From positions 6,200,001-6,264,000 of the forward strand of contig NW_024881322.1 of NCBI RefSeq assembly GCF_018691265.1: DNA of 64,000 nucleotides, read 5' to 3'. Positions within the stretch are counted from its first letter, which is position 1, and the number at the start of each line of letters is the position of its first letter. Under the pieces are notes generated by a model. The model was not told the DNA's origin and made no database searches. It saw only the letters and a list, made by a program, of their open reading frames with translations. This DNA is from Tyto alba (Eukaryota > Chordata > Aves > Strigiformes > Tytonidae). Of this stretch, positions 53,401 through 64,000 are shown in pieces. The position numbers were made by a program, and so were the translations under genes.

Positions 53401-56400
53401 CTTTGACTGTAAACTGTGGCCATTTGCATCACGTTTGGCTTTCACTTTGAAGGCACACAAAAGCTCCTCTAAATGATTGTTCCAAGGAGCAGACTTCAAC
53501 CCTGGAAAGCTTACAAGCCTGAATGGTGTATCTGAAGTGCTCCCGAAGGGTTCTGAGCCTGGGGGGCTGCCATCCATTCTCCTCCCTGGAGCTGCCAGTC
53601 ACAGCTGAACGGTGATGGCACTGTGTTGCTGGGTGCAGCTCCAGTGGACATTTGCGCTGCTTCCCCAAGAAAAGCAACAGCAGCACCCATGTGGCTCATG
53701 TCCCAGGAAAGAGCTCTTTCAGCCTGAAGGTCTACAGGGCTCTTCTCCATTTGTTTCAAGCAGAGTGACAGGAGCTGTGACCCTCACCGCACTGTCAGTA
53801 GTGTGCCATGGAGCCAGGAGCTGTACTGTTCAGGCTGTACCCTGTGAAAATCCTCATTAAGGTGGGCAGTGAGCAGAGATGGAGCCCCTGGGTGCTTCTG
53901 GAGCTCTCTGATGCAGAGCTGCCCTGCAGGGCTCAGCAGTGCAGCATCCACCATAGCTGTGACTGCACTGAACCCTGCTGGACAGGTTTTTTTCCCCCCC
54001 TTTCTCTTAATTCCTCCTCTAAAACTCTCCTTTTGTCTTTTCTGTCAGCTGAGTGGAGGCACTTCTGGAGGCGCATCCCTGCTGCAGCAGCATCCCATTC
54101 CTCCCGTGCTCTCCTGCAGCAGAGCTGCTGCCTGCCCAGAGCCCACTCAGCAGCTTTTGGTGCAGACGCGGGCACCCGCTGATCACGTACACACACACGA
54201 GCCTTCACAGAAATCCTTTCTGTGCCTCACTTCTGCGGGAAAACCCAGCAGAGGGAGCGTCATCCCTTCATGTCACTGTCCTGGAGAGATGCAAGGAGAC
54301 AACCCAAGCCTTGGTGCTGCTGGGGCTGTTTGTTCCTTGTGCTCAGGCAGCCTGTCACCTCTGTTTAGGAGATGAGAGGTACAGAACTGCCCAAGGCGTC
54401 AAATTCCTGTGTACAATTGCTGTGCTGGATACACGCCTGTTAGTGTGTGTGGCATGTTTGCTGGGTGCTGGTCCAAAAGTTGTCTGCTGCTGCTAACTTA
54501 GAAATGGGTAATGGAAATAATGCTTCAGCATGGCTTTAGTCATGAAGTCAAGAGGACCTACTGACATGTACATTTTTAAACAAACTGCTGAGCTGTTTGG
54601 GAATGGAGGGATAAGCAGAAACCCTCTGATCCCCTCTGTTTCTCGGTGTGCCCACTCCCTTTGGCAGAGCTGAAGTTCGGCCACGCTTTACTCCTGCAGA
54701 TCATTTCACATGTGCAACACACCCCTGGGCACTATGTTCACACTTTCTAGAAAGATCACATTTATCTCCCGAGTATGGGTCAGCAAATGGTTAGGGCTTT
54801 GAGGAGTGATTGCCTTGCTGCACTTCATTGGTCAACAGCCTGGTTTTGTTGGTTTGGTTTGGTTTAGTTTGTTGTTTTTTTTTTTTTTTTCTGTAGGAAA
54901 AGGAGAAAAAAAATGGACTGTCGAAAACATGATAACCTTGTTCTCAAGCCGCTCCTGAACCTGTGCTGCAGGATCCTCTAGGACAGGCAGAGTTATCGGG
55001 GCAGCTAATGGTGGACACATGTGACGTGTGGACCTCAGCTGGTTGCGGTGCTTGAGTGCCTTTTTCTTTCAAAACTTGTGTGCTTTACCTTCTCTAAACC
55101 CAGGCACATGAAGGATTATGGTGACTGAACATCCTCCGAGAGTGCCAGGTGAAGGAAAGGATAAATGTCTTGGTGATGCAGACACACATGCGCATGTTGC
55201 ACGTTCATTAATGTTAGTGGGAAGTCTGCCCAGATACCAGAGTGCAGTGAGGAAAAACTATTTACCGGGGTAACAGCAGATATTGCTGTTTGCTTGGTAG
55301 TACTCTTCTCTTGCATATATCTCATCCTACCTGGTAAGACCGACCCAGCTGCTGGTGCCAGGGATGTGCTGGAAAGCACACCGGGCCCGCACTGACAGTC
55401 CCGGCTGGCCGACCGTGAGACGAGAGTGGCGTTGGGCCCCAGCAGATGCACTCGTCAGCAGAGGCTGTGGGAACCCAAACTGTGCTACTGCTGTTTTGAG
55501 ACGGGGATTTCTGTGACCAGGCTCTGTACAGTTTGGCATTTCAGCCCGGTCAGCAGAAATAGAGGTTTATGCAGAAGCGCACGGACACGCAGGAGCGCGC
55601 CGCTCAGGAGCCGGGCGTCCAAACCGGCGCACTACGGCAGCAGCTCTGCTTTGCCCAGCAGTACTTGCTGCCTTCGAGGTACAAATATTAACCAAAAATG
55701 CATGCCAGCCTGCACGTTACGGCTAAAATTGACATATTCAGACTAAGTATATGATTCTCTTTCAATTTCTCAAACTTTTTTTACATCCAAACAGAATACC
55801 TGAAGTCATGTTTATTTTTTTCCTGTCATGATCCTTTCTGGATCCTCTCCTGGCACAGTTAGTAACTTCCATGGTGCTTCATAACTGCTAGACTAAATCA
55901 GTGTTTTCAAGAGACTGAAAATAAAACAGGATTATCCTGGAAATGATACAATTACCAGGGTGTTTGGGAGTTTTGTGCATGCTAATGCATGCCAGTCTCT
56001 GTGCAGGAGCATCTTGCAGACAAGAGAGGTGCCGGACACAAATATCCTTCATTAACCTTCCTTTTTTTCCCTTGTAAAACTTTTGACTGCTTCTGAACTC
56101 CAGGTGTAGCTGGATGTTACCACAGCAGAAAGAGGCAGAGTTGTGCTGCTGGCTGGGAGGACTCCTCCCGAAAAGGACTGAGTCAGAATCTCCCATCCTC
56201 ATCCCAGACTGCATGCAGTAGCCTGAACTAGTGACTTGAAAGCCAGAGATTCTGCCAAGGATTTAATTAGTGTTGTCAGCATGTTGCCTTGGGAAGGAGG
56301 CTTCAGCATAATGCCAGAAAAAGCCAGATATGGACTAGTTATAGTCCAGCCTGTCAAGGCCTTTGCATCCAAACATGCACCATGAGTGGCATCAGACAAA

Positions 56401-58086
56401 GACTCCATCTTTCTAACAGGGACCCTCTGTAGAAGGGACGCCCTGGTGCAAATAATACCAATAAATCAAAACAAGTATGTACTTTAGGTTTAAGCATGAA
56501 TGTGGGTAACAATTACTCTGATCTCCGTATTAAGATAAGACACTAAAGGCAGAACAAAGAATGTCTGACTATTTAATGTGCCAGCATCCTCCTGAACCCT
56601 CTTTAACCATCATTGTCTCAACAAAAAGAAGCAGCACGCTCAGGATATAAAGCGAAGTAATAGATATGAGCAGGACCAATATAACACTCTGGTGGGTACC
56701 TTTTATGCAAGCCACGAGGTCTGCAGGTTGGTGCAGCCTCAGCAACTGGGTGCTTCTTGTGCTCCCAGCTCTTGGGATAACCCTAAAATTTGGCGTTACC
56801 CTCAAGCTGCCCAGCAGCTTGCACAGATGCAGGAAGATGCCTCCTGCTCTCCTGCGCTGTCAGTGCCCTCACCGACACTGTCAGGGCAGCGGATGGCTCC
56901 CAGGCTTGTCCCTTCAGAAAGGAGAGGAGCTCTGAGCCCTGCAGGGGTGCTCCTGGCTGCCCGCAGCGACGCAGGACGGGTCCTGCGAGCTGTGCAGCCT
57001 CCGGATGTGGGTCTCACCTTGCTTTGCACAGGAAGGCAGCAGTCACAGCTCAAAGCAGTTGGGCTGCGAGGAGAAGCTGAGGTCGGGTCCAGCTCAGGGC
57101 TCCTGGTGCTGCTGTGGCGATGGAGGAAGGCGGCTGCCTCTGGCAGGAAATCCTCTGAGCTGCAGAAAGCATCGCCCGCCTCCCCGCTGGAAGGGTTTGC
57201 AAGCGGTGCTGAGGCAGCAGCGGAGGAAGGTGCTCTTTAGACTCTAGCCAGAACTAGAGAAGTGAAAGGCTTTGCTCTGCACGTTTAAGCTACCCTCACG
57301 CCACTGTGAATCTGCAGGGGAGATAGCTGGTGCTGCCCTCCTGCCCACCACCCTTTGGCTTTGTCCTGGGTTTTTGTGAATTCCCTCCTAGAGCACCTGC
57401 GTGTTTGCAGATAAAAAGCCCAGTTGCCCGGGGGTGGCAAGGCACCCGAGAGGCAGGAGCTGCACTGCTGCGCCTGGCTGCCGTCCTGCTGCTGGGACCT
57501 TTTCCTCTGGTCACAGTCTTTGCTTTACAATTTGGAGAATGTGTGTCATGGCCCACATGAGGCAGCATATATTTATTACAGACCTTCTTTTACCGGCCCG
57601 TTCTTGCAAAGGACTGTGCTTTGCAGGTTGAAAATACGAGTGCACTCCAAAATAGTGAATCCTATCCAAAGAAGATGAGTGGTTTAAAAGAACTGTATTT
57701 TGTGTTTTGTTCTGCTCTAAGAAGTGAGCCCAAGGGTACTCAGTATGTGTGGAAAACACTACAAGGGCAGACTCCTATAGGAAATTAAATTTCTAGAATA
57801 AAAAACTAATCTACTCTCCACTTCTTTTTTCCCAGTGAGGAGGAAGAGGGAGGGAGAGAAAAGGCAGTTGAAGGGATTGTCATTTTTTAGAACTGCCCAA
57901 GACAGAAGAAAATGCACAAGCTGAAAGAATTGACAATGAAGTAGGTTCCTCAGGTACAAGGATTGTACAATTACACTGCAGGCAGTAGCTTTATTATAAA
58001 ACTTCAAATATGATGATGTCTTATAGGGAAAAATAGATTAGGACTAAAAGCTTCAGAACACCACTGCATTTCTGCATTAATTTTTG

Positions 58087-58147
58087 TACACGTATGTGCA
58101 TGTATATATATGTATGTATATGTACACATATATATATATACACACAC
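58087..58147. repeat. Compound TA/TG/CA microsatellite
   Basis: Alternating purine-pyrimidine sequence mixing GTATGT, TATATA and CACACA units over about 60 bp. It may adopt non-B DNA. No gene is associated with it. Confidence 0.85.
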
Positions 58148-58809
58148 ATGGGTGACCATTCACATATAAATCAGTCATTCACAGTTACCAAGTTGGAACA
58201 GGAACTGGGAGGTCAGCAGTGTGCTCAAGAGCAGTGACCATACTGGCACATCAGTTGCTTAAAGTGTTCAGAAAGTTCCCTCGTGGGGCAGTGTGAGCGT
58301 CATCTGGGTTTTCGGCATCTCTGGAGCCTCTGGCCACTCAAACCAGCCAGTGCCACCTGCTGTAGATACCGCCTGAGTTACAGGATGCTTGGTGTATCAC
58401 CCCTGTTTGTGTCTCCCTCCGTCCTGTTTCGGGCACCCGCAGAACAACCAGCCCCTCGGCCAGCGGGTCGGGGCGCTGCTGAGAGCACCCGCTGCCCTGG
58501 CCCGTGGCTGGTCAGCCAGCGGCTCCACAGGAAGCTTTGACACACGACTCTTACCGCCCTCTCAGCTCACACTCAGTACTTTTTCTACTTTTCAGCCTTT
58601 TTTTCCTGGTAACTGTTTCTCCACTCATCCCGAGGCACGCATTCATTCCCATAAGGTATTTTTCTTGACACCCACAGTGCAATTTCTAGGCTACAAATTC
58701 CAAACCCCTCCAACCCAGGAGCTGCAAGCCCTGATAGCAGATGGGGAATCAGGATCTTACCCAGATGTTGATTCCTCCATGTTGATTTCAACAAAACACA
58801 CATGTAGCA

Positions 58810-58815
58810 TTTATT
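58810..58815 (-). terminator. Possible CCR8-like poly(A) signal
   Basis: TTTATT on the plus strand gives AATAAA on the minus strand about 560 nt beyond the stop of the CCR8-like gene. The position suits a 3' UTR of ordinary length. No clear downstream element was weighed. Confidence 0.4.
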
Positions 58816-59371
58816 TCTTTGTTGCTTATCTAATTATTCACTAAGCTCTTTCTGGGCTGGAAGCCTCATTCAGAACTGTCAACTGGGAGCCAGGCCTTGG
58901 CATGACACCTTAAACTTGGGCAGTGTTTCACTTCAAAGAGCTGGTTCCCACTCCTGCTGTGAGCCCCATCCCTGCCTATGAAGCCAATCCACTCTGTTGA
59001 GATGAGGGAAGGAGCAGCCAAGTGTCCCAGGTTTAGAAACATAAACAGTTCCTTTCAGTACTGAATCTGAGGTGGGGGAAATGTTTCTAAGACACCTCTC
59101 TGTGCTGCTCAGGCAGTGTGGGAGTCTGCTGGTAATTCCAACCTCCCTTTCACAAAGCAGGCAGGGCAGGACATGCCAAGGGAAGATGCTAAAAAGATGC
59201 TAAAAAGCAAGAACCCAAAAGGCAGTCATGATAGAAGCAAGCTCAAACAGCTGCTTCGAATTTTCCTGTCCTAAAAGGTTGCCCAAACAGTTCATCCCTG
59301 TGGATGCCCTGCTGCAAGGATTTCTCAACTTCAGGTCACCTGTTCAGGATGAAAGTTTTTGACTTGTAGCT

Positions 59372-60475
59372 CTACAAGACGGTGCCAACAAAAGACGACT
59401 GTGAGGATGACATGTGCAGAGAGGAGTGCTTGTCCAGGCTGCGCCCACTGGAAGCACCGTAGTCTTTGCAGATCAACAGAAAACGTGCGTATTTTCTGAA
59501 AGCCTCGCGGAGGTGCTTCTTGAACTTCTCACCCACGAAGGCATAGATGACTGGGTTGAGGCAGCAGTGGATGAAGGAGAGCGCCTCAGCCAGCTCCATG
59601 GCTAGGTCTAGCCTTTGGCTTGTCTGGCAGTCATCGATGATGTACATGTTCCTCAGAGAGTCCAGAAACAGCACAATGTTGACAGGGGTCCAGAACAGGA
59701 AGAACACAATGACAACAATAAAAACCAGCTTCATTGCTTTGTACTTGTTCTGAGTATGGCATTTCTGCAGGTTTTTCAAGATGCTGTGGTAGCAGAAAAT
59801 GAGGACACCGACAGGGATGAGCCACCCCAGGACATTGACTTCAAAATTACTGAAAGTCTTCCAGCCATTGCTGCTGTCAGGATAGTGGGGGATGCACTTA
59901 GTCTGGTTATTGTAATTAATTTCCTGGAAAAAAATTAAGTCTGGCACTGATGCTAAAATGGCAACTGCCCAAAGGACCAGGCTGGTGATAAGCCCATAGG
60001 CAGCTGTCCGAACCTTTAGAGCGTAGACAGACTGGACAATAGCCAAGTACCTGTCGATGCTCATGATGGTTATGAAGAAGGTGCTGCTGTAGAAACCAAT
60101 GAAGTAGGATGAGCTGATGATTTTACACATCGCATTTCCAAAAGTCCACTGTCTCACAATGGAGTACTGAACCAAGAAGGGGAGGGAGAGAACAAAGAGG
60201 AGGTCAGAGATAGCGAGGTTCAGCAGATACACATCAGTCATGGCCCTGACTTTCTTGAAGACTGTTAGGACCCAAACAACCAAAGCATTTCCCACAAGGC
60301 CGGCCACGAACAGTAGGGAGTAAAGCACTGGAAAAAAGGTAGATGCAAATGTTGGAATATTTTCAAGATCACAGCTGATGTCCAGTTCTGGGTAGAAGAA
60401 GGCGTATTCATAGGCCGCAGAGGAGTTAGGCGTTGGTGACGTGTAACCCACCTGTTTAAGGACAAGGAAATTCAT
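59372..60475 (-). CDS. CCR8: CCR8-like C-C chemokine receptor
   Basis: A seven-helix Gi-coupled chemokine receptor. Mammalian CCR8 binds CCL1 and marks Th2 and tissue regulatory T cells. The 367-residue frame from the only in-frame ATG upstream of the receptor (60475) carries the acidic, tyrosine-containing N-terminus AAYEYAFFYPELDISC, the four extracellular cysteines, [10 protein letters not shown] after helix 3, FFLFWTPVNIV in helix 6 and NPVIYAFVGEKFKKHL after helix 7. YALKVRT in loop 2, the NMYIIDDCQTSQRLDLA loop 3 and a serine-rich tail ending SSQSSFVGTVL place it nearest CCR8. Birds have more than one CCR8-type gene, so it may be the CCR8-like paralogue. The start is uncertain. The ATG context is poor (C at -3), and a TCCTTAAACAG acceptor at 60452 lies between it and the receptor, so the true N-terminus may be V-G-Y-T joined to an ATG in an upstream exon. 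No frameshift or stop is seen. Confidence 0.88.
   Translation of the reverse strand: MNFLVLKQVGYTSPTPNSSAAYEYAFFYPELDISCDLENIPTFASTFFPVLYSLLFVAGLVGNALVVWVLTVFKKVRAMTDVYLLNLAISDLLFVLSLPFLVQYSIVRQWTFGNAMCKIISSSYFIGFYSSTFFITIMSIDRYLAIVQSVYALKVRTAAYGLITSLVLWAVAILASVPDLIFFQEINYNNQTKCIPHYPDSSNGWKTFSNFEVNVLGWLIPVGVLIFCYHSILKNLQKCHTQNKYKAMKLVFIVVIVFFLFWTPVNIVLFLDSLRNMYIIDDCQTSQRLDLAMELAEALSFIHCCLNPVIYAFVGEKFKKHLREAFRKYARFLLICKDYGASSGRSLDKHSSLHMSSSQSSFVGTVL
60452..60466 (-). other. Candidate splice acceptor before the CCR8-like receptor
   Basis: Reading on the minus strand, TTGTCCTTAAACAG|GTGGGTTAC places an acceptor exactly where the mammalian CCR8 coding sequence starts, as I recall it. If used, it removes the 60475 ATG from the mRNA, and translation must begin in an upstream exon. 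Confidence 0.45.
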
Positions 60476-60520
60476 GAGGCCCAAATCCCAAATTACCTTC
60501 TTAGTAAATATACTAGGCAC

Positions 60521-62351
60521 AAGTCAGCTCACACCAAGCTGCATGAGAACAAACAGCTGTGCCTCAGCTGTGCTGGAGGATGCAAATGAGGAATGAACAT
60601 GAGTGACCAGTCCTCCCTTGCAAGATGCAGGATGAGGTTCTTGCACCCGAGGGGCAGAGGAGATCAAAGAAAATGCAGCTGTGGTGGTAAACCAGAGGTT
60701 ACCAGTATCCCTCCGCCAGCTCCATGTGGGGTGCCCTGCCCCGTGCCTGCAGCCCAGGTGGGGCACCTGGGCCAGAGTCAGGGAGCATCCCCAAAACAGC
60801 AACCAAATGGGCATGGCCAGGGGGCTGAGAGCCCCTGCCATAGGTTTCAGGGTCCTATTCCATGTTTCCTTCGGGAAGGAGAAAGGGAGCAGGGCTCAGG
60901 GAGGACCTGACATGTAAAGGCTCATCTCCCAAAAGCTGTGTTTCCAGTTAGCTGACTGCCAGAAATAGCCCTTCATGAGAGAAGTTACTTTTGCAGAGGA
61001 TTCCTGCACAATCCAAGCAGGTTTTCAGCTGTAAAGGCACCAGCACGTACAGATCATCGCTGGGTGCTGCATGTCACACGCTCTCTCCACCCCGGGTGAG
61101 ATCAGCAGTGCCAGATCTGGCCCAAGGGGCGACTTCCCAAAGAGCAGACGGGGCTTTTTGCCCCTTCCTCTCTCCTCCCCATCAAGAGATTTTCTGTCTC
61201 AACCCTTGCCAGTACAAACTGCTGCTGCCGGCAGCTCATGCCCACCAAGACTTTACTCTGCTAACAGGGATGGCTGGTTTTCCTTTCAACACCAGTGGCT
61301 CTGCTCTCCTGGTGCCTGTCAGGATGCACCGGCAGCAGCGACGTGCCCCTTCCCTGCTCCCCGGCTCCTCACAGCCTCCCCAGCAGCAACCACCACATCC
61401 CCGGGGCAGCACCTGGGACAGCAAACAGCAGAAGAAGCGTGGCAGTACATCTCCCAGTCAGGATATCCTCCTAGCACTACCCCTGCCCTTGAGGATAGTG
61501 TTCTTCCATAAGCACAGTCTCATCAGCCAAAGATATTTTCACTCAGGTGGTTTTTTTTTCAAACAACAACCACACTGACTTATTCTAATCTCCCTACCAG
61601 TACTACGTGTTCCTGCAGGCAAAACTGGATCTGTCAGGTGTGCTACTGGCCTTGGCTTACAGGGCAGCAGCCCAGAGGGAGTGACTCACCGACAGGTCCT
61701 CAGAGCTGCCTCTGCCTGGCAAGTATGTCAAGTTCCCTTCCATAATACAACACCGTGTCTGAAAGAAAAAAAAGTCTTTATATCATGGGTTTTTAAGAAG
61801 CAGGCATACGTTCACATATATGCTGGCAGTATTTACCTTAGTTTATGTTGCAGTGCCAAGTCACAGACAAGGTCCTCACCGTAGCAGTGCACAGTCATAA
61901 GATGCCTCAGTGTGATATGTGTTACATTGAAGATGTATCAACTGCCAAGACAGTAAGTTCAGCCTGTGTATTTGACACGTAGAGAAACGGAAATGTGTCG
62001 GGTTTATCTCCTAAATAATCAGCACAGTTTTTCACTTTGAACATTTATATGAACGTCAATGGAAGAGATTTGCAACTTCCCCTACGTCTCTGTGAAGTGC
62101 CGCTGTCCCTCACCTGGGTGCCCCCGTCCCACCTGCCGCCCCGGCTCTGCGGTCGCTGTGGCTGGGAGGGAGGAAGCAGTGCTGCCTCCCCTGCTCCAAG
62201 GAATTTCAGTGAAGATGTCTGTGGGGGATGGCCCAATGCTGCCAAGAGCTGGTGACAGCAAAGGGTGCTATGTTAGCTTTAATGTTTTTCCTTGGAACGT
62301 GCCTTCCCCCTGCGCCCACGCACACAGAGACAGAAATACCCAAGAGAACTG
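60521..62351. other. Sequence upstream of the CCR8-like gene
   Basis: About 1.8 kb, GC-richer than average, that should include regulatory sequence or first exon(s) of the CCR8-like gene. I cannot place either. A plus-strand open frame of about 195 codons at 60991-61578 has no family resemblance and lies in proline/serine-biased, GC-rich sequence. Confidence 0.5.
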
Positions 62352-62430
62352 ATCATAGAATTATTTAGATTGGAAAAGACCTTTAATGTCATTGAGTCCA
62401 ACCTCAAACCTAACACTGCCAAGTCCGTAT
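62352..62430 (-). mobile_element. CR1 LINE, truncated 3' end (antisense)
   Basis: ATCATAGAATTATTTAGATT, then GGAAAAGACCTTTAATGTCA, TTGAGTCCAACC and CCTAACACTGCCAAGTCC follow the well-known avian CR1 3' end in reverse complement. Only about 80 bp is recognisable, typical of the 5'-truncated copies that dominate bird genomes. The sequence then passes into the ERV remnant within about 50-80 bp. Confidence 0.8.
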
Positions 62431-62483
62431 CACCCTCCCTTCTCTGATGCACCCTGCAGGATACTCTTGCAGACTAACACTGA

Positions 62484-63703
62484 ATTAAAGCCCTGAAGAG
62501 CAGGATGTTAAAATATCAAGTAGTTCTCCCAGAGCAAGAATACATGAAACTAAAAATAACTACTGCTCTTAACTCCACAATGTTTTTAGATCCTGTGTCT
62601 GAAGGGGAGGGAATGATACAACACTATTGTCTCCAAACCATCGAACAGGTACACTCAAGCAGAGAAGACTGAAGAGATACTCCAACAGAGGACCCTGAGG
62701 ACGAACTATTTACAGATAGCAGCAGCTACATGCATGAAGGAAAACAAAGAGCTGGCTGCACAGTGGTAACTCAGACTGAGGTTGTGGAAGCTCAACCTTT
62801 ACCCATTAACACCTCAGCCCAAAAAGCAGAACTGATAGCATTACAACAGGCATTAAAACTATCAAAATGAAAAAAGGTTAATATCTGGATGGACTCCAAA
62901 TATGCATTTGGGGTAGTACATGCCCATGGAGCCATATGGAAAGAATAAGGATTGCTATCAGCTCAGGGATTGCCAATCAAATATGGAGACACCATCAAAC
63001 AATTACTAGAAAGTCCAGTTACCAAGAGAAGTAGCTATTATACATTTCAAAGCCCATCAGTTTGGTCATACCTCTGTCAATACAGGAAATTGATTAGCAG
63101 ATAAAATGGCAAAGGAGGTGTCAGAGAAAAGCATCCTAGTTGTTGTACTGTCCAAAGAGGTAAACCTACCAAAAGGGGCACCTGAATATCAGAGCCAGGA
63201 TAATCAATTAGCTGATATATTAAAAGCTCATTGAAATTCCGAGGGATGGTGGGTGACTATAGATAGGCAAGTCATAGTACCACAGGCTGTAATGAAACAG
63301 TTAGCTGAAGATAAACACAATGCAACACATTGAGGGGCAGAGGCTATTATAGATAGCTTGAGAAGCCAAGTGCTCATGACAGGAGCAGTTAAAAGTGTGG
63401 TCAGTAAATGTAAAATCTGTTTACAGAATGACCCACATTCATACAAGAAACCCCCCTTTACGAAACAAAAAAAGAAAATGAAATTGCCCTGGAGAACATT
63501 GGCAAATGGATTTTTCAGAACTACCTTGACAAGAGGGACATCAGTATCTGCTAGTGTTGGTTGATACCTTTTCAGGATGGCCTGAAGCCTTTCCCTGTCG
63601 TACTGACAAAGCTAGGGAAGTAGCAAAAGCCCTATTAGAAAAAACAGTGCACAGTTTCGGGGTTCCATTGGGAATGTTAGGTGGACAATTAATGACATGT
63701 TAG
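62484..63703 (+). pseudogene. Endogenous retrovirus pol remnant (gammaretrovirus-like), dead
   Basis: A decayed class I (gammaretrovirus/epsilon-like) pol fragment. In order it shows a piece of the reverse transcriptase connection region (about 62505-62669), RNase H (about 62700-63120; TDSSS at 62712, AELIAL near 62830, MDSKYAF near 62888), and integrase with HHCC zinc-site residues (His codons at 63316 and 63328, Cys codons at 63409 and 63418) and the start of the core (HWQMDF near 63497, DTFSGW near 63563). It is broken by stops at 62670, 62868, 62946, 63091, 63232, 63331, 63527 and 63701, and by frame changes before about 63031 and before about 63491. The second core aspartate region is not recognisable, and resemblance stops near 63703. 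No gag, env or LTR was found in the window. It cannot encode a working enzyme. Confidence 0.88.
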
Positions 63704-64000
63704 GTGGAATGACTCCCTCATGTCCCCAGCCAAATAAAGTAATGCCTGCTCATTAATGCTAAACCCAGCATTAAGGAGTTTTCATTCCTGAATTTGGTGA
63801 CACCTGCACTGGCTGGCGCAGACACAGCAGCACAAAGCACCCTTGGAGCCACCGCTGCTTGGTGTGACCCACGGCCCGGGTGGCTTCACAAGCCTTCCTG
63901 AGGTCAGGCTTTGTCCCCAGCTAGAGCCACCAAAGGGCACCTCTGCTCGCAGCTCACCGAGCTCCACCCCAGGCTCTTCCTTTGGGAGAAGCGCTGGCCA
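63704..64000. other. Unassigned right edge
   Basis: About 300 nt after the ERV remnant, turning from AT-rich to GC-richer. It contains AATAAA at about 63733, but no LTR ends, CR1 or coding exon that I recognise. A 61-codon minus-strand frame here has no family character. Confidence 0.5.

Larger units (their letters stand above)
38900..58780. other. Intergenic DNA between CX3CR1 and the CCR8-like gene
   Basis: This is the longest gene-free stretch, about 20 kb. I recognise no coding exon, RNA gene or full transposon. It contains an (AC)n tract, a G-rich quadruplex-prone block, a 29-G run, poly(T)24 at 48873-48896, poly(A)20 at 52440-52459, and a mixed (TA/TG/CA)n tract near 58087-58147. GC content rises in places (about 53.8-57.5 kb), which lengthens chance open frames. 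Non-coding first exons and promoter of CX3CR1 should lie at its left end but could not be placed. Confidence 0.55.

Noticed and set aside
53808..54496. Three overlapping plus-strand frames of 124-168 codons
   Set aside because: Overlapping frames in a cysteine- and serine-rich, GC-rich tract with no domain. Composition artefact.
56692..57240. Plus-strand open frame of 182 codons with overlapping frames on both strands
   Set aside because: GC-rich DNA with few stops in several frames at once (56666-57247), an expected effect of composition. No domain recognised.
60991..61578. Plus-strand open frame of 195 codons upstream of the CCR8-like gene
   Set aside because: Proline/serine/glutamine-biased translation from GC-rich sequence, with a second frame open across the same interval. 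No family resemblance.
1..64000. CRISPR arrays, rRNA or tRNA genes, bacterial-type operons or riboswitches
   Set aside because: No spaced repeat arrays or RNA gene motifs were seen, and the sequence is plainly vertebrate nuclear DNA. A tRNAscan or Rfam search would be needed to exclude degenerate copies.

Overview
This is vertebrate nuclear DNA, almost certainly from a bird. The evidence is AT-rich introns with clean GT-AG splice sites, a truncated CR1 LINE 3' end, a decayed gammaretrovirus-like pol fragment, and single-exon chemokine receptors closest to CCR4, CX3CR1 and CCR8. A crocodilian or turtle cannot be fully excluded from sequence alone. No bacterial-style operons, CRISPR arrays, rRNA genes or tRNA genes were seen.

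Layout. Positions 1-7257 (+) hold the 3' end of GLB1 (lysosomal beta-galactosidase): an intron with a 13-copy perfect 17-bp minisatellite, the penultimate exon (2715-2954), a 4-kb intron and the last coding exon (6997-7257), followed by poly(A) signals. From about 7.5 to 23 kb is intergenic DNA with one unrecognised but exon-like open stretch (15971-16123, +). CCR4 (23682-24758, -) lies tail-to-tail with GLB1. CX3CR1 (37811-38871, -) has intact motifs but is broken as assembled by a 1-base length change in a poly-A run. A CCR8-like receptor (59372-60475, -) completes the cluster. At the right edge (62352-63703) are an antisense CR1 end and an ERV pol remnant (connection, RNase H and integrase).

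How the genes relate. The three receptors are seven-transmembrane Gi-coupled chemokine receptors on immune cells. All are on the minus strand, each with its receptor ORF in one exon behind a candidate splice acceptor. From family knowledge, human CCR4 lies beside GLB1, while human CX3CR1 and CCR8 lie together several Mb away on the same chromosome arm. This window therefore shows an undivided or rejoined arrangement. GLB1 is functionally unrelated and is a synteny anchor.

Most of the window is non-coding. I found no convincing new molecular system. The points most worth checking are the CX3CR1 frameshift, the orphan exon near 16 kb, the CCR8-like start codon, a possible short retrocopy at 35.6-35.8 kb, and the ERV remnant.
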